Assembly: GCA_949745595.1 (NCBI GenBank)
Contig: CATJWN010000031.1
Coordinates: 1-63,205, forward strand
Direction: 5' to 3'
DNA length: 63,205 nucleotides
DNA from: an uncultured Clostridia bacterium
GTDB lineage: Bacteria; Bacillota; Clostridia; TANB77; CAG-508
The position numbers were made by a program, and so were the translations under genes. The notes beneath the pieces are model-generated. The model was given only the letters and a program-made list of their open reading frames with translations. It did not search any database and had not been told where the DNA came from. Positions 62,229 to 63,205 of the stretch are shown in pieces; within the stretch, counting starts at the first letter, position 1, and each line of letters begins with the position of its first letter.

Positions 62229-62434
62229 GTTAAAACGAACCTCCTTTTTTTTTATAATATCATACATACATATACAAAAAAAGACTTGATTTTACTGAAA
62301 TTTTATATTATACTATCACAGTACTTTTTTCTCGAAGTACACGCCTTATCATTTCTATCGCGATACAATTACAGATTTGACTAAGGCAAACAATATGGGT
62401 ATGCGGTTACAAAGACAATTTTGGAGGTATTCAT

Positions 62435-62902
62435 ATGCAACTTTTTAAGAATGTTTCTGTAACAAAAAAAATGTTGGCGCTGATTTTGGCGTTTTGCTGT
62501 GTGTGCGGAATCCTGTCTGCGCCCGTGTCCGCTTTGGCGGCAGCAGATAACGCTGTGGTAACCAACGTCGAGCCTCGGCGTACGACGATTTACCCCAACA
62601 GCGGGGTAACATCGGGGTATTTTACGGGCATCAAAAGCGACACGGCAACTTATAACAGTTTGCCCGCAAATACATCAATCCACATCACATATTCTTATGA
62701 CAACACTGAGGACAATGGCGGTACTGGCGATGCATTGTGCTTCGAATACAATGGCAGGATCGTCAAAAGAGTCTACTTGTCCCGCCACGATGGAATTGCG
62801 GCAGAAGCTTATGTCACGTTGCCAAATGCTGGAAAATATGTAACATATGTTACAGCAACTGCCAACGGTGCTAAGTATTTCTCCTATATTCTGTCCTACT
62901 AA
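62435..62902 (+). CDS. Small secreted protein, GC-rich, function unknown
   Basis: A 155-residue protein: signal peptide (KKMLALILAFCCVCGIL core, cleavage near ALAAA) and a beta-rich mature domain starting NVEPRRTTIYP. It shares with the protein at 58894 the size, the export signal, a P-R-x-T-T motif just after cleavage, and a position divergent from a sensor-family gene, but the sequences are otherwise different. It has one in-frame CGG (EPRRTT). TTGGAGGTATTCAT precedes the ATG. No function can be assigned. Confidence 0.75.
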   Translation: MQLFKNVSVTKKMLALILAFCCVCGILSAPVSALAAADNAVVTNVEPRRTTIYPNSGVTSGYFTGIKSDTATYNSLPANTSIHITYSYDNTEDNGGTGDALCFEYNGRIVKRVYLSRHDGIAAEAYVTLPNAGKYVTYVTATANGAKYFSYILSY

Positions 62903-62963
62903 AACCTATTAACCCACACCGCATCCCCATATTGAATTCAGGTTTCTAAACGGAACTTGAGGG

Positions 62964-62990
62964 AGCGACCTTGACTTCAAGGTCGCTTTC
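62964..62990 (+). terminator. Terminator of secreted protein gene
   Basis: Eleven-base stem AGCGACCTTGA/TCAAGGTCGCT with a two-base loop, then a weak T-run. Confidence 0.65.
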
Positions 62991-63118
62991 CTCATATCAT
63001 ATATGTATACAGAGATTTTTTGTCCGTGCAGTTTTGAAATTTTGATGAATAATTTTGAATTATAGTCAAGCAGTAAAAACCGACGCAATTTGCTATTACC
63101 AATGATGGTTCTATAATT

Positions 63119-63151
63119 TTAGTTGGGGTGTAAAAATTCCAACTATTTTTA
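63119..63151 (+). terminator. Possible terminator near window end
   Basis: Six-base stem AGTTGG/CCAACT, then ATTTTTAT. I see no gene in 62903-63205; the rest is AT-rich sequence. Confidence 0.35.
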
Positions 63152-63205
63152 TATAAAAAAATAGCATTTATTTAGCTTCTTTGATAAAATTATTTTGCTA
63201 ACAAA

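Noticed and set aside
1..63205. CRISPR array
   Set aside because: No regularly spaced direct repeats were seen; the repeats at 58-61 kb are two-copy elements.
1..63205. Insertion sequences or transposase genes
   Set aside because: No transposase motif or terminal inverted repeat pair with target duplication was seen, despite signs of transfer in the last 11 kb.
1..63205. CGG reassigned to another amino acid (for example Gln or Trp) as the sole explanation
   Set aside because: Reassignment would keep the reading frame, but every host CGG coincides with a frame change, and downstream homology is in the +1 frame.
1..63205. Riboswitch or T-box leader
   Set aside because: No leader with a recognisable aptamer or T-box sequence was found upstream of the operons.

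Overview
The window is a mostly AT-rich chromosomal segment of an endospore-forming, hydrogen-producing Bacillota of the Clostridia type. Support for this is spo0A, a BofA-family gene, a SleB-type hydrolase, an electron-bifurcating [FeFe]-hydrogenase operon, gatCAB, split transketolase, TagO, strong GGAGG ribosome sites and consensus sigma-A promoters. The species cannot be told; an uncultured gut lineage is likely. Most genes lie on the minus strand.

Layout: tRNA-Asp and tRNA-Phe, then a lone Bro-N antirepressor-like gene (1-1.2 kb). A cell-envelope operon follows: transketolase subunits, ftsEX, two EnvC-like M23 proteins and a CtpA protease (1.2-9 kb). Next come addA, a DUF4143 ATPase, an XRE regulator, a possible Spo0E-like peptide, deoD, a convergent small-RNA/peptide locus and spo0A (9-18 kb). 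From 18 to 30 kb are yigZ, a DUF4153 protein, a BaiN-like flavoprotein, a WG-repeat protein, a two-peptide mini-operon, ppaC, an amidase, rimO, bofA, rng and pth. From 30 to 37 kb are an F420H2-dehydrogenase-like/pyruvyl-transferase pair, a phosphatase, a glycosyltransferase, tsaC, tagO, rpiB and rpsT. From 37 to 52 kb are gatCAB, gpsA, plsY, der, a membrane protein, dCMP deaminase, hydABC and a Nudix enzyme. The last 11 kb is accessory: GC-richer orphan or secreted genes are mixed with very AT-rich ones, including an ECF sigma/anti-sigma pair, paralogues of its sensor domain, degenerate repeats and a second convergent small-RNA/peptide locus.

Main discovery: six AT-rich genes (an EnvC-like M23 protein, a BaiN-like flavoprotein, rimO, an F420H2-dehydrogenase-like protein, tagO and a Cu/Zn SOD) are broken by eight +1 frame changes. 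All eight have the same form: one extra C directly before a Gly codon GGA or GGT, so the upstream frame meets a CGG codon exactly where the downstream frame reads GGN. The flavoprotein has three. By eye I found no other in-frame CGG in the confident AT-rich genes, against about 80 out-of-frame CGG trinucleotides. The simplest biological reading is that CGG is unassigned in this organism and acts as a general +1 frameshift signal (C skipped, GGN read as Gly). A systematic sequence error is the main alternative. The GC-richer genes (52.3-54.8, 58.9-59.4 and 62.4-62.9 kb) do use CGG as in-frame Arg, so they look like recent arrivals that follow a different decoding rule.

A second theme is two loci built like the plasmid pAD1 par (Fst) type I toxin-antitoxin module: convergent short transcripts, back-to-back terminators, and direct repeats that let the small RNA pair with the start codon of a 31- or 36-residue peptide.
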